NCBI GenBank assembly: GCA_002499865.1
Contig: DANL01000036.1
Coordinates: forward strand, 1,156 to 61,261
Source of the DNA: Euryarchaeota archaeon UBA121
Lineage (GTDB): Archaea > Thermoplasmatota > Poseidoniia > Poseidoniales > Thalassarchaeaceae
Length of the DNA stretch: 60,106 nt
Direction: 5' to 3'
The notes beneath the pieces are model-generated. The model saw only the letters and a list, made by a program, of their open reading frames with translations. It was not told where the DNA came from and did not search any database. How positions within the stretch are numbered: the stretch's first letter is position 1; each line of letters starts with the position of its first letter. A program made the translations under genes and the position numbers. Shown here one piece after another: positions 8,141-17,580 of the stretch.

Positions 8141-8237
8141 GGGCCTGTAGCTTAGTCAGGTAGAGCACCGGGCTTTTAACCCGGTGGCCGGGGGTTCGAA
8201 TCCCCCCGGGCCCGCCTGCTAGCTACAGGCCCATGGC
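8136..8237. repeat. 17 bp inverted repeat spanning tRNA-Lys
   Basis: The 17 bases at 8136-8152 (leader end plus the first 12 nt of the tRNA) are perfectly inverted at 8221-8237, just after the tRNA 3' end. In a tRNA-rpoH transcript the two arms would form a 17 bp helix that competes with the acceptor stem and D arm of the tRNA. The loop is the other 68 nt. Confidence 0.9.
8141..8214 (+). tRNA. tRNA-Lys (anticodon TTT)
   Basis: A full cloverleaf can be drawn. The acceptor is GGGCCTG with CGGGCCC (one T-G pair) and discriminator G8214. The anticodon stem CCGGG/CCCGG encloses loop CTTTTAA with anticodon TTT, and the T arm is GGGGG-TTCGAAT-CCCCC. There is no intron and no encoded CCA. It lies 52 bp upstream of rpoH on the same strand, so co-transcription with the RNA polymerase operon is possible. 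Its 5' end takes part in a 17 bp inverted repeat with its own trailer. Confidence 0.95.
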
Positions 8238-8266
8238 CGATATTGGACACCGAGGCGGGAAGGAAA

Positions 8267-8854
8267 ATGGCAGTAAAAAGCTCAACCAAAAAGAGGCTTA
8301 TCGAACTCGGAGTATCCGAAGAACATGCACACAGACTTGCTGATGATGCAAACATGGACGCTATCAAAAGAATGACTGTCGAGGAAGTCGCCAAAAAGGT
8401 AGGCTTAGAGTCGGGTGCCTCAGAGTTAGAAAATATAATGGGGATAATCCGCGAACAGGCCGCATCTAGGAGAAGGAGTAGATCAGGAAGAGTTACTATT
8501 TCGAGAACGGCCCTTCTAGACGAAGATATTCCAATCGGGGAAGATAGATTCAACGTACTAAACCATCAGCTGGTCCCTCACCATGCCCTTGTACCAGAAG
8601 AGGAGGAGGCTTCAGAACTCTCCCCATGGGGACTAATGGAAACAGAAGCCGATGGAAGCAAAAGATTAGCTAAGGAGCTTCTTCCAAAAATTCTGATCAC
8701 AGATCCATCCGTGCAGGCATTGAAGGAAACGGAGGAGCTAGAGAGAACAGATCTTCCAGCCGGATGGCTTAGGAACAGGGTTGTTAAAATTTTCAGATAT
8801 AGTAGATCGGCAGGTGCTAGCACTGCGTACAGACTAATCGTGGAGAGCAATTAA
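8267..8854 (+). CDS. rpoH: RNA polymerase subunit H (Rpb5-like) with N-terminal extra domain
   Basis: Residues 95-195 are archaeal RpoH, the Rpb5 C-terminal assembly domain (FNVLNHQLVPHHALV, then LPKILITDPSVQ and a YRLIVE end). Residues 1-80 are an added domain, positively charged at its end (RRRSRSGR), that matches the start of RpoA'' (15681) with 24 identities in the first 50 residues and no gaps. Archaeal RpoH is normally only about 80 residues. The ATG at 8267 has GGAAGG upstream, and the matching N terminus of RpoA'' supports it over the in-frame ATG at 8243. RpoB follows 12 bp downstream with its own AGGAGG. Confidence 0.93.
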   Translation: MAVKSSTKKRLIELGVSEEHAHRLADDANMDAIKRMTVEEVAKKVGLESGASELENIMGIIREQAASRRRSRSGRVTISRTALLDEDIPIGEDRFNVLNHQLVPHHALVPEEEEASELSPWGLMETEADGSKRLAKELLPKILITDPSVQALKETEELERTDLPAGWLRNRVVKIFRYSRSAGASTAYRLIVESN

Positions 8855-8866
8855 GGAGGAAATGGT

Positions 8867-11800
8867 ATGAAGGAGATAGTCGAGAGTTATTTCGCACACA
8901 GAAGTATGGTGAATCATCAGTTGGCATCATACAATGATTGCATCCCCAGTGGAGACGGCAAGAGTAGCCGTATGGAAAAGATAGTCAGAGGAATTAGGAT
9001 TGGTAGCGATGATCCTCTGGATGATATTCCGGGTGGACCGGATGCAGGCGGAATGATCAAGCTCGACGTCTTGGATAAGGAGATTTACATCAGAATGAAG
9101 GGCATTCGTTTGGGTGCCCCTACTGTTAGGGAGGCAAATGGTGCAGAACACCCAGCCACCCCACTAGAATGCAGACTAAGAAAGCTAACATATTTCTCAC
9201 CCATATACTTGGACTTTAAGATATACAGAGATGACCTTCCACCTTCTACTTCAGAATCTGATATTGGATTCATCGAGGAAGAGGGTGTCCATATAGGGAA
9301 CCTTCCAATAATGGTCAGGTCTGGAAGGTGTAATCTACATCCGGATCACGTAGCAGGGACACAAGAAAAGTCTCTGAAATTGTCCCCTACTACTTCACCT
9401 GAAGATGCCCTTAGGCACAAAGAACTTCTCAGGAAGGCTGGAGAAGATCCGCTAGATCCAGGAGGCTACTTCATCATTAACGGTACCGAGAGGGTCCTAA
9501 TTTCAATGGAAGACCTAGCTCCAAATAGAGTTACAGTGGAAAAGAATAAGAAATATGCTCATGAGACGGAGGTAGCAAAGATTTTCTCTCAGAAAGATGG
9601 TGTAAGGAAACCAATCAATGTCGAAAAGAGACGTGACGGAATGCTCATGGTCAAGATACCCAGCGCGGGGACTACCGCAATACCAGTAGTTCTGCTAATG
9701 AGGGCTCTTGGAATGGAGAATGATAGGGATATCTTCTCTGCAATCGCAGGACCTGTTGAAGCAATGAAGTATACAGTTGCAAACCTCAACGACGTCAAAG
9801 ATAATCCAGAGTACGGTGTCGATAATACCGAAGAGGCAATGGCATGGCTTGAGAAGAAATTCGCAGCAGGCCAGCAGAAGGAGTATAGGGAATCAAGGAT
9901 TCAGAATTTGCTAGATAAGGAACTCCTCCCTCATCTAGGTTCCGAAGATGATGTTAGAACCAAGAAGGCGATATTCCTTGGTAGGATTGTTAGACAAGTC
10001 TTGGAGATGGCAATAACCAACAGGGACCCTAATGACAAGGATCACTACGCCAACAAGAGAGTCAGACTCGCAGGAGATTTGATGGAGGATCTTTTCAGAG
10101 TTGGTGTTCAGGGACTAGCAAGGGACTTGAAGTATCAGCTTGAGAGGCATCACAACAGGAAGAGAGAGTTGAAAATCAACTCCTGCCTTAGGCCAGATGT
10201 TCTGACTTCCAAGATAATGCATGCTCTAGCAACAGGAAACTGGGTCGGGGGCAGATCAGGAGTCAGCCAATTATTGGACAGGACAACTTACCTAGCTTCT
10301 CTATCTCACATGAGAAGGGTTACTAGCCCTCTTGTGAGAAGCCAGCCCCATTTCGAGGCCAGGGACCTTCACCCCACCCATTGGGGCAGACTATGTCCAA
10401 ACGAGACTCCAGAGGGCCAGAACTGCGGACTTGTCAAGAACGCCGCACAAATGATAGATGTTTCAGAAGAGGTTCCAGAGGACGATGTCAAGGAGCTCTT
10501 GGTTGAGGCAGGAGTCAACCCTAACCCAGAAGGTTGGGCTGATGGTTCCAGGATTCACGTGAATGGAGATATTTTCGGACTCCACAAGAGGCCCAACAAA
10601 CTCGTTTCTCAGTTCAAGAGAAGAAGGAGATCGGGAAGAATAAGGCCCGAGGTAAGTATACGTCACGACACTGAAAATAGAGATGTTTTCATAAATACTG
10701 ATCGAGGAAGAATAATGAGGCCTCTTCTAGTTCTAGAAGACGGTACTCTAAACTTAGCCAAATTCCACTTGGAGGGCTTAAGGACAGGCGAAATAATATT
10801 CTCTGATTTGGTTTCTTCTGGAGTAATAGAGTGGGTAGACGCGGAGGAAGAGGAAGATCTTCTCATCGCCCCTAGGCCATTCGATTTACCAGAGTTTTCT
10901 CCTAAGAATAAGAGGCCAATTGATCCAGCAAAGGTCGAGTGGATAAATCTTGGACAAGAAGAGATTAAGAAGGCTAATCTGAAGGTAGAAGTTCAGATGC
11001 CGGACGGGAGCACAGTTTCTGAAAAGTTTTCAGTACCCCTCAATTATCATCAGAAGGAAATCGAAACTCTTCGCAAGAAAGAGAAGAAGGATAACACGGT
11101 CTTGGTATACACTCACGTGGAAATCGATCCTCAGCTAATTCTAGGAGTATGTGCCGCATTGGTCCCATACCCCGAGCACAACTCTACACCACGTGTTACT
11201 GGAGGTACTGCAATGGTGAAGCAGAGTTTGGGCCTGCCAAGTGCAAACTATCGTCTTAGGCCAGATACCAGGGCACATGTCATGCACTATCCACAGGTCT
11301 CTGTGGTGGGGACTAGGGCAATGGATACCACTAACTTCAACAGTAGGCCAGGCGGTCAGAACTTTGTAGTTGCCATAATGAGCCATCACGGCTATAACAT
11401 GCAAGATGCCGTTATTATGAACAAGGCCTCGGTAGAACGCGGTCTAGGCAGGTCAACATTTATCAGAACATATAATGCAGAAAATAGACGTTTCCCTGGG
11501 GGTCAGGAAGAGAGAATAGAGGTTCCTGGAACAGGACTTGATGAGGTCAAAGGCATGAAGTCATTCGATAGCTATGCACATCTCGAAAGAGACGGTCTTC
11601 CAGTGCCCGAGGAGTTCTTATCCAGTGGAGGGGGTCCTGATTCTGCAGTACTCGTCGGGAAAACCAGCCCTCCGAGATTCCTCGAGGAGGCTCATGGAGC
11701 TTTCCTGCAAGCTCAAGAGAGAAGAGAGTCATCGATGATGGTTAGGCATGGGGAATATGGATGGGTAGACAATGTATTCGTTACCGAATCACTAGATTCA

Positions 11801-12592
11801 GGAAGACTTGTCAGGATTACTGTCAGGACCAACAAAATACCCGAGCTAGGAGATAAATTTGCCAGTCGTCACGGTCAGAAAGGAATTATCGGCAGGATTG
11901 TCGAAGAAAGGGATATGCCTTTCACCGCAGATGGGACTATTCCCGATTTGATCATCAATCCACACGCCATTCCTTCGAGGATGACTGTAGCGCACGTTCT
12001 AGAGATGATTGGTGGAAAGGTAGGATCTCTTGAGTCCAGAAGAATTGACGGAACGGCATTTACTGGGGAGAAGGAGGATTCGCTTAGGGCGGGCCTTCTG
12101 AGAAACGGTTTCAATCACACAGGTAGAGAGAATATGATAAGTGGGGAAACCGGTGAGCAATACCCTGCAGAGGTATTCGTCGGGGTCATATATTATCAGA
12201 GGCTCCACCATCTTGTGAGTAGTAAGCTACACGCAAGGAGCAGGGGAAGGGTACAGATCCTCACCAGGCAACCGACCGAGGGACGAGCCAGACAAGGCGG
12301 TCTGAGATTCGGAGAGATGGAAAGAGATTGCTTAATTTCTCATGGAGCATCGATGGTCATCAAAGATCGTCTACTGGACGAATCAGATGGATGGCCATTG
12401 ATGGTGTGTAATACTCCGAGATGTGGTCATATAGCATATTATGACTGGAAGAGGAGGACTACTGTCTGTCCTTCTTGTGGAGACAGAGCGGATGTACATT
12501 CAGTCCAGACATCCTATGCATTCAAGCTACTTCTTGACGAGATGAAGAGTCTCGGAGTAGCTATGAGACTTGAACTGGAGGACAGAAGATGA
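8867..12592 (+). CDS. rpoB: RNA polymerase subunit B (unsplit)
   Basis: This is the second-largest RNA polymerase subunit, which forms part of the catalytic cleft. At 1241 residues it is one chain, not split into B'' and B' as in many methanogens and haloarchaea; this fits Thermoplasmata-like relatives. Family motifs include NFNSRPGGQNF, IMSHHGYNMQDAVIMNK, KFASRHGQKGIIG and a C-terminal zinc site (CNTPRCGH with CPSCGD). AGGAGG lies 6 bp before the ATG. The stop overlaps the rpoA1 start (ATGA), so the subunits should be made in step. Confidence 0.98.
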   Translation: MKEIVESYFAHRSMVNHQLASYNDCIPSGDGKSSRMEKIVRGIRIGSDDPLDDIPGGPDAGGMIKLDVLDKEIYIRMKGIRLGAPTVREANGAEHPATPLECRLRKLTYFSPIYLDFKIYRDDLPPSTSESDIGFIEEEGVHIGNLPIMVRSGRCNLHPDHVAGTQEKSLKLSPTTSPEDALRHKELLRKAGEDPLDPGGYFIINGTERVLISMEDLAPNRVTVEKNKKYAHETEVAKIFSQKDGVRKPINVEKRRDGMLMVKIPSAGTTAIPVVLLMRALGMENDRDIFSAIAGPVEAMKYTVANLNDVKDNPEYGVDNTEEAMAWLEKKFAAGQQKEYRESRIQNLLDKELLPHLGSEDDVRTKKAIFLGRIVRQVLEMAITNRDPNDKDHYANKRVRLAGDLMEDLFRVGVQGLARDLKYQLERHHNRKRELKINSCLRPDVLTSKIMHALATGNWVGGRSGVSQLLDRTTYLASLSHMRRVTSPLVRSQPHFEARDLHPTHWGRLCPNETPEGQNCGLVKNAAQMIDVSEEVPEDDVKELLVEAGVNPNPEGWADGSRIHVNGDIFGLHKRPNKLVSQFKRRRRSGRIRPEVSIRHDTENRDVFINTDRGRIMRPLLVLEDGTLNLAKFHLEGLRTGEIIFSDLVSSGVIEWVDAEEEEDLLIAPRPFDLPEFSPKNKRPIDPAKVEWINLGQEEIKKANLKVEVQMPDGSTVSEKFSVPLNYHQKEIETLRKKEKKDNTVLVYTHVEIDPQLILGVCAALVPYPEHNSTPRVTGGTAMVKQSLGLPSANYRLRPDTRAHVMHYPQVSVVGTRAMDTTNFNSRPGGQNFVVAIMSHHGYNMQDAVIMNKASVERGLGRSTFIRTYNAENRRFPGGQEERIEVPGTGLDEVKGMKSFDSYAHLERDGLPVPEEFLSSGGGPDSAVLVGKTSPPRFLEEAHGAFLQAQERRESSMMVRHGEYGWVDNVFVTESLDSGRLVRITVRTNKIPELGDKFASRHGQKGIIGRIVEERDMPFTADGTIPDLIINPHAIPSRMTVAHVLEMIGGKVGSLESRRIDGTAFTGEKEDSLRAGLLRNGFNHTGRENMISGETGEQYPAEVFVGVIYYQRLHHLVSSKLHARSRGRVQILTRQPTEGRARQGGLRFGEMERDCLISHGASMVIKDRLLDESDGWPLMVCNTPRCGHIAYYDWKRRTTVCPSCGDRADVHSVQTSYAFKLLLDEMKSLGVAMRLELEDRR

Positions 12593-15500
12593 GTGCTAAA
12601 GATGCAGCTAAGATTCCCAAGAGAATAGAGGCTATCAAGTTCACCTTGATGGACCCCAATGAAATTCGAAAGATGTCTTCCGTTGAGGTAAAGACAGCGG
12701 ATACTTACAAGGATGATGGCCATCCATTCAAGCAAGGCCTAATGGACCCAAAAATGGGTGTGATAGATCCAGGAGTAAGGTGCGAGACATGTGGCAACAA
12801 GCACGACGAGTGCCCTAGTCACTTCGGCCATATAGCTCTAGAATTGCCCGTAATGCACATAGGATTCACCAATCTGATCAAGACTGCTTTGAAATGCACG
12901 TGTAATACATGCAGTAAGATACTTCTTCACGATAAGCCTGATACTCATCCTGTCGATCCAGAAAAGTCAGAACAGGACTACTATAGGGACAAAGTGAAGG
13001 ATGTCATCATAAAGCATGGTGTCGGATCCACTGAGTTCAAGAATACAATAAAGGATATCGAGAAGGAATGTTCCAGCAAAAAGAGGACCATCTGTATGCA
13101 CTGTGGTGCTGAGCAAGGTAAGATTATGTTGGACAAACCCTCCACTTTCAAAGAAAAGAAGGATAACAAGGGCGAGCACAAGCTAAACGCACGTGATATC
13201 CGCGAGTGGCTTGAGAGGATCCCCGATGAGCATCTAATATTCCTCGGTATGGACAAGGATGCTGCAAGGCCAGAATGGACTATCATGAAGGTACTTCCAG
13301 TGCCTCCAATTACGGTTAGACCGTCTATCACGCTCGATAGCGGAGACAGATCAGAGGATGACCTAACACACAAACTAGTAGATGTTTTGAGAATCAATCA
13401 GAGACTCAGGGAGAACAGAGACGCAGGGGCGCCTCAGCTAATCGTCGAGGATCTTTGGGAACTCCTCCAGTATCACTGTACAACCTACTTCGATAATCAG
13501 ACTAGCGGAATTCCGCCTGCAAGGCACCGTTCTGGAAGGCCTCTGAAAACCCTGGCCCAAAGACTGAAGGGAAAAGAAGGCCGATTCAGAAGCAATCTTT
13601 CCGGAAAGAGAGTGAACTTCTGTGCTAGAACTGTAATCAGCCCAGATCCCAATCTTGGAATTAATGAAGTCGGAATACCAGTTCAAACTGCTAAGGAATT
13701 AACTGTACCTATCAGGGTAACTAGTAGAAACAGGGAGCAGCTCAGGCAGATGATTCTGAGAGGCCCTGATGTTCACCCTGGTGTTAATTACATAATAAGA
13801 GGAGATAGGTTTAGGGTAAGAATTACCGATCGAACCAAGTATATTTGGGCTGGATTTAGGTGCCTTAACCCTCAATGTAACTCAGGTAGTGACGACGAAC
13901 CATACAATGGTTACAGGCCAGACCTAAACGAGGTACTGCCAGCTCCAAACTTCCTTCCCGGTCTTGTTCTCAAGCAACAAAAGAGGAGAAACTCGTTCGG
14001 AGAACTGGAGGAGGAATGGGGAGTAGATCTAGACTCAACACTATCCAATCTCAGGGGCGAGGATGAGAGGGGGCTCCCTCTTCCTGAAAACGATCCCAGA
14101 GCGGCAATCCATTACAGATGGAAGTGGGAGATGGAAAACCCCAGTGAATACCTGCCAGAACACTTAGAAGTTACTTGCCCACATTGTGGCAGTCCAGAAA
14201 TTGAGGATGATTATGGAAATGCAGTTGGAACCGACATTGAAGACAGACTCAGCACACATGACCTCGATGGAAACCCCCGACCCGGAGTCGTGGTGGAGAG
14301 GCATCTAATAGACGGAGACGTAGCACTGTTCAACAGACAACCATCTCTTCACAGGATGTCCATGATGGTGCATGAGGTCAGAGTAATGCCTGGAAAGACA
14401 TTCAGGTTCAACTTAGCTGACTGTACTCCTTACAACGCAGATTTCGATGGTGACGAGATGAATCTGCATGTCATACAGAGTGAAGAAGCTAGAGCTGAAG
14501 CTAAGATTCTGATGAGGGTACAGGAGCACATAATCACACCTAGATATGGAGGTAGCGTTATCGGTGGAATCCACGATCATATTTCAGGGGCATATCTACT
14601 CACGCATGGCAACAGAATTCTGCCTAAGAATCTGGTAATGCAAGTCTTAGGGGATACAAATTGGGATGGAGAACTTCCTCCAGAAATAGAGGAAGACGGA
14701 GTAGTAGGATACAGAGGTAGTGATGTTCTGAGCCTAATTGTCCCAGAGGGATTCAAGCTTGACTACATCAGTAGAATAGGGGATCAAGTCAATGTCACTA
14801 AGGGTAATGTTTCAGGGACGATAGACAAGAGGGGAATTGGAGCTGAAGATGGCAGACTTCTGGATGCCGTTGTTCACACTCACGGTCCAGAGGCCGGCGC
14901 CGAGTTCTTAGACAGAATGACAAGAATGACCATTTCCATATGTACTTCATTAGGATTCACTACTGGGATAGACGATGAAGATCTGCCCCCAGAAGCTAAG
15001 GAAGAAATATCCAAGATTAATCAACGTGGAAGCGATGCTGTCGATGTCGAGTTGGAGAAATTCGGAAAAGATGGAAGAAGGTATGAAACACGCCCAGGGA
15101 GAACGCCACTAGAAACCCTAGAGGAAAATATTCTGATGATTCTTGACGAAGCCAAGACCGAATCAGGAAATGTAGCTAAGTCATTCCTTGGTGCCGATAA
15201 CGCCGCTGTAATGATGGCTACCTCTGGTGCCAGGGGGTCCATGGATAACCTCGCTATGATGGCAGGCTCTATAGGGCAACCAAAGGTTCGTGGCAAGCGT
15301 CTGGAAAGAGGATATCAGGACAGGGTTTTGGCTCACTTCCCACGTAATTCCAAAGGAGCCCAGGAGAAAGGGTTCGTTGGTTCTTCATTCAAGCGTGGAC
15401 TGGAGCCAACAGAATTCTTCATGCTATCCGTGTCTGGTCGTGAGTCACTGGTCGATACGGCCGTTAGGACAGCTAAGTCGGGATACATGCAGAGAAGGCT

Positions 15501-15681
15501 CATCAACGCAATGGATGACTTGAAGGTTGTAAATGACGGAATGGGTTCCGTCAGGAATACTGCAAATAGAATCATACAGTTCGAGTACGGGGAGGATGGT
15601 GTTGATCCGGCCCGAAGTCGTGGAGGGAAGCCATTTGATGTAACAATGGTACTCGATGACGCCTTGGGAGGTGAGAACTGA
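12589..15681 (+). CDS. rpoA1: RNA polymerase subunit A' with cysteine-bearing insertion
   Basis: This is the N-terminal part of the largest RNA polymerase subunit. The catalytic loop NADFDGDEM is at 617-625. N-terminal zinc-binding cysteines are in CETCGNKHDECPSHFGH, CTCNTC and CMHCGAE. At 1030 residues it is longer than the usual 870-910. Much of the excess appears to lie at about 415-560, between VRITDR and the ERHLIDGDVALFNRQPS block, where C425/C430 and C530/C533 could bind a metal. It overlaps rpoB by 4 bp and rpoA2 by 1 bp. Confidence 0.98.
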   Translation: MSAKDAAKIPKRIEAIKFTLMDPNEIRKMSSVEVKTADTYKDDGHPFKQGLMDPKMGVIDPGVRCETCGNKHDECPSHFGHIALELPVMHIGFTNLIKTALKCTCNTCSKILLHDKPDTHPVDPEKSEQDYYRDKVKDVIIKHGVGSTEFKNTIKDIEKECSSKKRTICMHCGAEQGKIMLDKPSTFKEKKDNKGEHKLNARDIREWLERIPDEHLIFLGMDKDAARPEWTIMKVLPVPPITVRPSITLDSGDRSEDDLTHKLVDVLRINQRLRENRDAGAPQLIVEDLWELLQYHCTTYFDNQTSGIPPARHRSGRPLKTLAQRLKGKEGRFRSNLSGKRVNFCARTVISPDPNLGINEVGIPVQTAKELTVPIRVTSRNREQLRQMILRGPDVHPGVNYIIRGDRFRVRITDRTKYIWAGFRCLNPQCNSGSDDEPYNGYRPDLNEVLPAPNFLPGLVLKQQKRRNSFGELEEEWGVDLDSTLSNLRGEDERGLPLPENDPRAAIHYRWKWEMENPSEYLPEHLEVTCPHCGSPEIEDDYGNAVGTDIEDRLSTHDLDGNPRPGVVVERHLIDGDVALFNRQPSLHRMSMMVHEVRVMPGKTFRFNLADCTPYNADFDGDEMNLHVIQSEEARAEAKILMRVQEHIITPRYGGSVIGGIHDHISGAYLLTHGNRILPKNLVMQVLGDTNWDGELPPEIEEDGVVGYRGSDVLSLIVPEGFKLDYISRIGDQVNVTKGNVSGTIDKRGIGAEDGRLLDAVVHTHGPEAGAEFLDRMTRMTISICTSLGFTTGIDDEDLPPEAKEEISKINQRGSDAVDVELEKFGKDGRRYETRPGRTPLETLEENILMILDEAKTESGNVAKSFLGADNAAVMMATSGARGSMDNLAMMAGSIGQPKVRGKRLERGYQDRVLAHFPRNSKGAQEKGFVGSSFKRGLEPTEFFMLSVSGRESLVDTAVRTAKSGYMQRRLINAMDDLKVVNDGMGSVRNTANRIIQFEYGEDGVDPARSRGGKPFDVTMVLDDALGGEN

Positions 15682-17252
15682 TGGTCGTAAAGAGTGCAAC
15701 AAAAAAGAAACTAATGGATCTGCAGATTGATGAGGAGTATGCTCACAAGCTTGCTGATGACAGGAAGTGGGACGATGTCAAAGTTCTAACGCCCGGACAA
15801 ATAGCTCAGATTTGTGGTATCGACTCAGGTACTGCTCAGAGAATTAGTGACCTAATGGCAGCATCCTCAAAATCTGCTAGAAGCGCGGCCGCTTCCACTG
15901 AGAAAACCGTTGTCAGGAGAAAGTCAGCAGCATCTAGAAGGAGAAGGAAGTCTATGCTTCCTCTCGAAGAATTTGACGATGACGCAAAGCTATCACAGAT
16001 ACTCAGAGATGTTGACCATCAAGATGAGATATACCAGAATCTATTGTCTGCTTCCGTGGATGCAAATGTCAGTCTTACTCCTAGAATGATTATGGATTTA
16101 ACAGAGGGAATAAGGGCTAGGGGATTGAAGAAAATAACACCTGCGAAGGCTAGGAAGGTGATTAATTCTGCCAGCGAATCATTACTCACTTCAAGAGCTG
16201 ATCCACACGAGGCAGTTGGAATAACCACTGCCCAGTCAATCGGAGAGCCAGGTACTCAGATGACTATGAGGACCTTCCACTACGCTGGTGTAGCTACTGT
16301 TAACGTAACACAGGGTCTTCCTAGAATAATTGAGATTGTAGATGCAAGGAAAACACCTAACACCCCTACTATGAGGATTTACCTGAATGAGAAGAATTCC
16401 AAAGGAAAGCCACTGAGGACTAATGAAAAGCTCGTCAGAGAGATTGCAGCTGGATTAGAGGCTACTACGACCAGCGATATAGCTAATATTGATGTTGAAG
16501 TCGCTCAGAGATACCTTAGCTTGAAGCTGAGCAAGTCCAATATGAGGCTTAAGAACATGAATGGCGCAGAGGTCAAAGATAAGCTTAGTAGAGCACTCAG
16601 ACTTTACATTCAGTCCGATAATGACGATAAACCATCAGAGCTGAAGATTATTCCAGGTGTTTCCAAGAAAGAGGATTTGGAGTCACTGGCCACAGATCCA
16701 CCAACCTATACTGACCTCCTCCAGCTTGAGGACAAGATAAAGAAACTACAATTGAAAGGCATTAGAGGAGTTATGAGGGCCAATGTCCAAGCTGGAGAGA
16801 ATGATGAGTACTACATCTCCACAATTGGATCAAACCTAGCTAAGGTTAGTGAGTTTGCAGGTGTTGATAGATCCAGAACATACACTAACAACATCAATGA
16901 GATACAGTCCTATCTTGGAATAGAGGCCGCTAGACAGGCCATAATTAATGAGATGCTAGACACTATGGAAGGAGCAGGACTAGATGTTGATGTTAGACAT
17001 CTAATTACAGTATCAGATGTTATGACCAGCAGTGGCGAAGTAAGGGCTATCGGAAGGCACGGTGTCAGTGGAACGAAGCATAGTATTCTTGCTAGATCCG
17101 CCTTCGAGGTTACAGTTTCTCACTTACTAAGGGCTGGAATAATTGGAGAGAGAGACGAGTTGAGAGGTGTTACTGAGAATATTGTCGTAGGACAACCAAT
17201 AGCACTGGGAACGGGAAGTGTTGATCTGTTCTATATCCCAGACGAGGCATAG
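15681..17252 (+). CDS. rpoA2: RNA polymerase subunit A'' with N-terminal extra domain
   Basis: This is the C-terminal part of the largest RNA polymerase subunit. The trigger-loop/bridge region (GITTAQSIGEPGTQMTMRTF) starts near 180, and the far end has HSILARSAFEVT. The protein has 523 residues against a usual 380-400. The extra part is N-terminal: residues 1-60 look like a helix-hairpin-helix type domain (LTPGQIAQICGIDSGTAQRI) followed by a basic linker (ASRRRRKS), and match the N terminus of RpoH in this operon. The ATG overlaps the rpoA1 stop by one base. Confidence 0.97.
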   Translation: MVVKSATKKKLMDLQIDEEYAHKLADDRKWDDVKVLTPGQIAQICGIDSGTAQRISDLMAASSKSARSAAASTEKTVVRRKSAASRRRRKSMLPLEEFDDDAKLSQILRDVDHQDEIYQNLLSASVDANVSLTPRMIMDLTEGIRARGLKKITPAKARKVINSASESLLTSRADPHEAVGITTAQSIGEPGTQMTMRTFHYAGVATVNVTQGLPRIIEIVDARKTPNTPTMRIYLNEKNSKGKPLRTNEKLVREIAAGLEATTTSDIANIDVEVAQRYLSLKLSKSNMRLKNMNGAEVKDKLSRALRLYIQSDNDDKPSELKIIPGVSKKEDLESLATDPPTYTDLLQLEDKIKKLQLKGIRGVMRANVQAGENDEYYISTIGSNLAKVSEFAGVDRSRTYTNNINEIQSYLGIEAARQAIINEMLDTMEGAGLDVDVRHLITVSDVMTSSGEVRAIGRHGVSGTKHSILARSAFEVTVSHLLRAGIIGERDELRGVTENIVVGQPIALGTGSVDLFYIPDEA

Positions 17253-17262
17253 AGGTGAAAAA

Positions 17263-17559
17263 ATGGATTTAACAAGAAACCTAAAACAGGCTTTGAGTAC
17301 TGGAAAAATTATCTTCGGACAGAGGGAAACCATGGGTGCCTGCTCCAAAGGAGAGGCCAGGCTAGTTTTAGTCGCAGCGAACTGCCCGGAGAGTTTTCTA
17401 TCCGATTTATCTACTTCTCATCCAGGAGTGCCAGTCCATAGGGTCCTTATGGTGAATAGGCAATTAGGCGCTGCATGTGCCAAGCCTTTCGCCGTAAGCT
17501 CACTCTGTGTAGTGGACCCTGGACAGAGTGACCTTCTTACTCTCCAGCACAACCTATGA
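17263..17559 (+). CDS. rpl30e: Ribosomal protein L30e (eL30)
   Basis: A 98-residue member of the L7Ae/L30e fold, a large-subunit protein. Features are DLTRNLKQALSTGKIIFGQ at the start, the central RLVLVAANCPE, and the C-terminal VSSLCVVDPGQSDLL. The start at 17263 has GAGGTGA upstream and lies 10 bp after rpoA2; the longer open frame from 17218 overlaps rpoA2. Position after rpoA2 is the widely conserved archaeal order. The usual next gene, nusA, is absent. Confidence 0.93.
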   Translation: MDLTRNLKQALSTGKIIFGQRETMGACSKGEARLVLVAANCPESFLSDLSTSHPGVPVHRVLMVNRQLGAACAKPFAVSSLCVVDPGQSDLLTLQHNL

Positions 17560-17580
17560 TAGTTTGAAAAGAACACTCTT

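Noticed and set aside
8136..8237. tRNA-Lys as an integration (att) site
   Set aside because: Integration usually leaves a direct repeat of the tRNA 3' end and an integrase nearby. Here the repeat is inverted, involves the 5' end, and no integrase is present.
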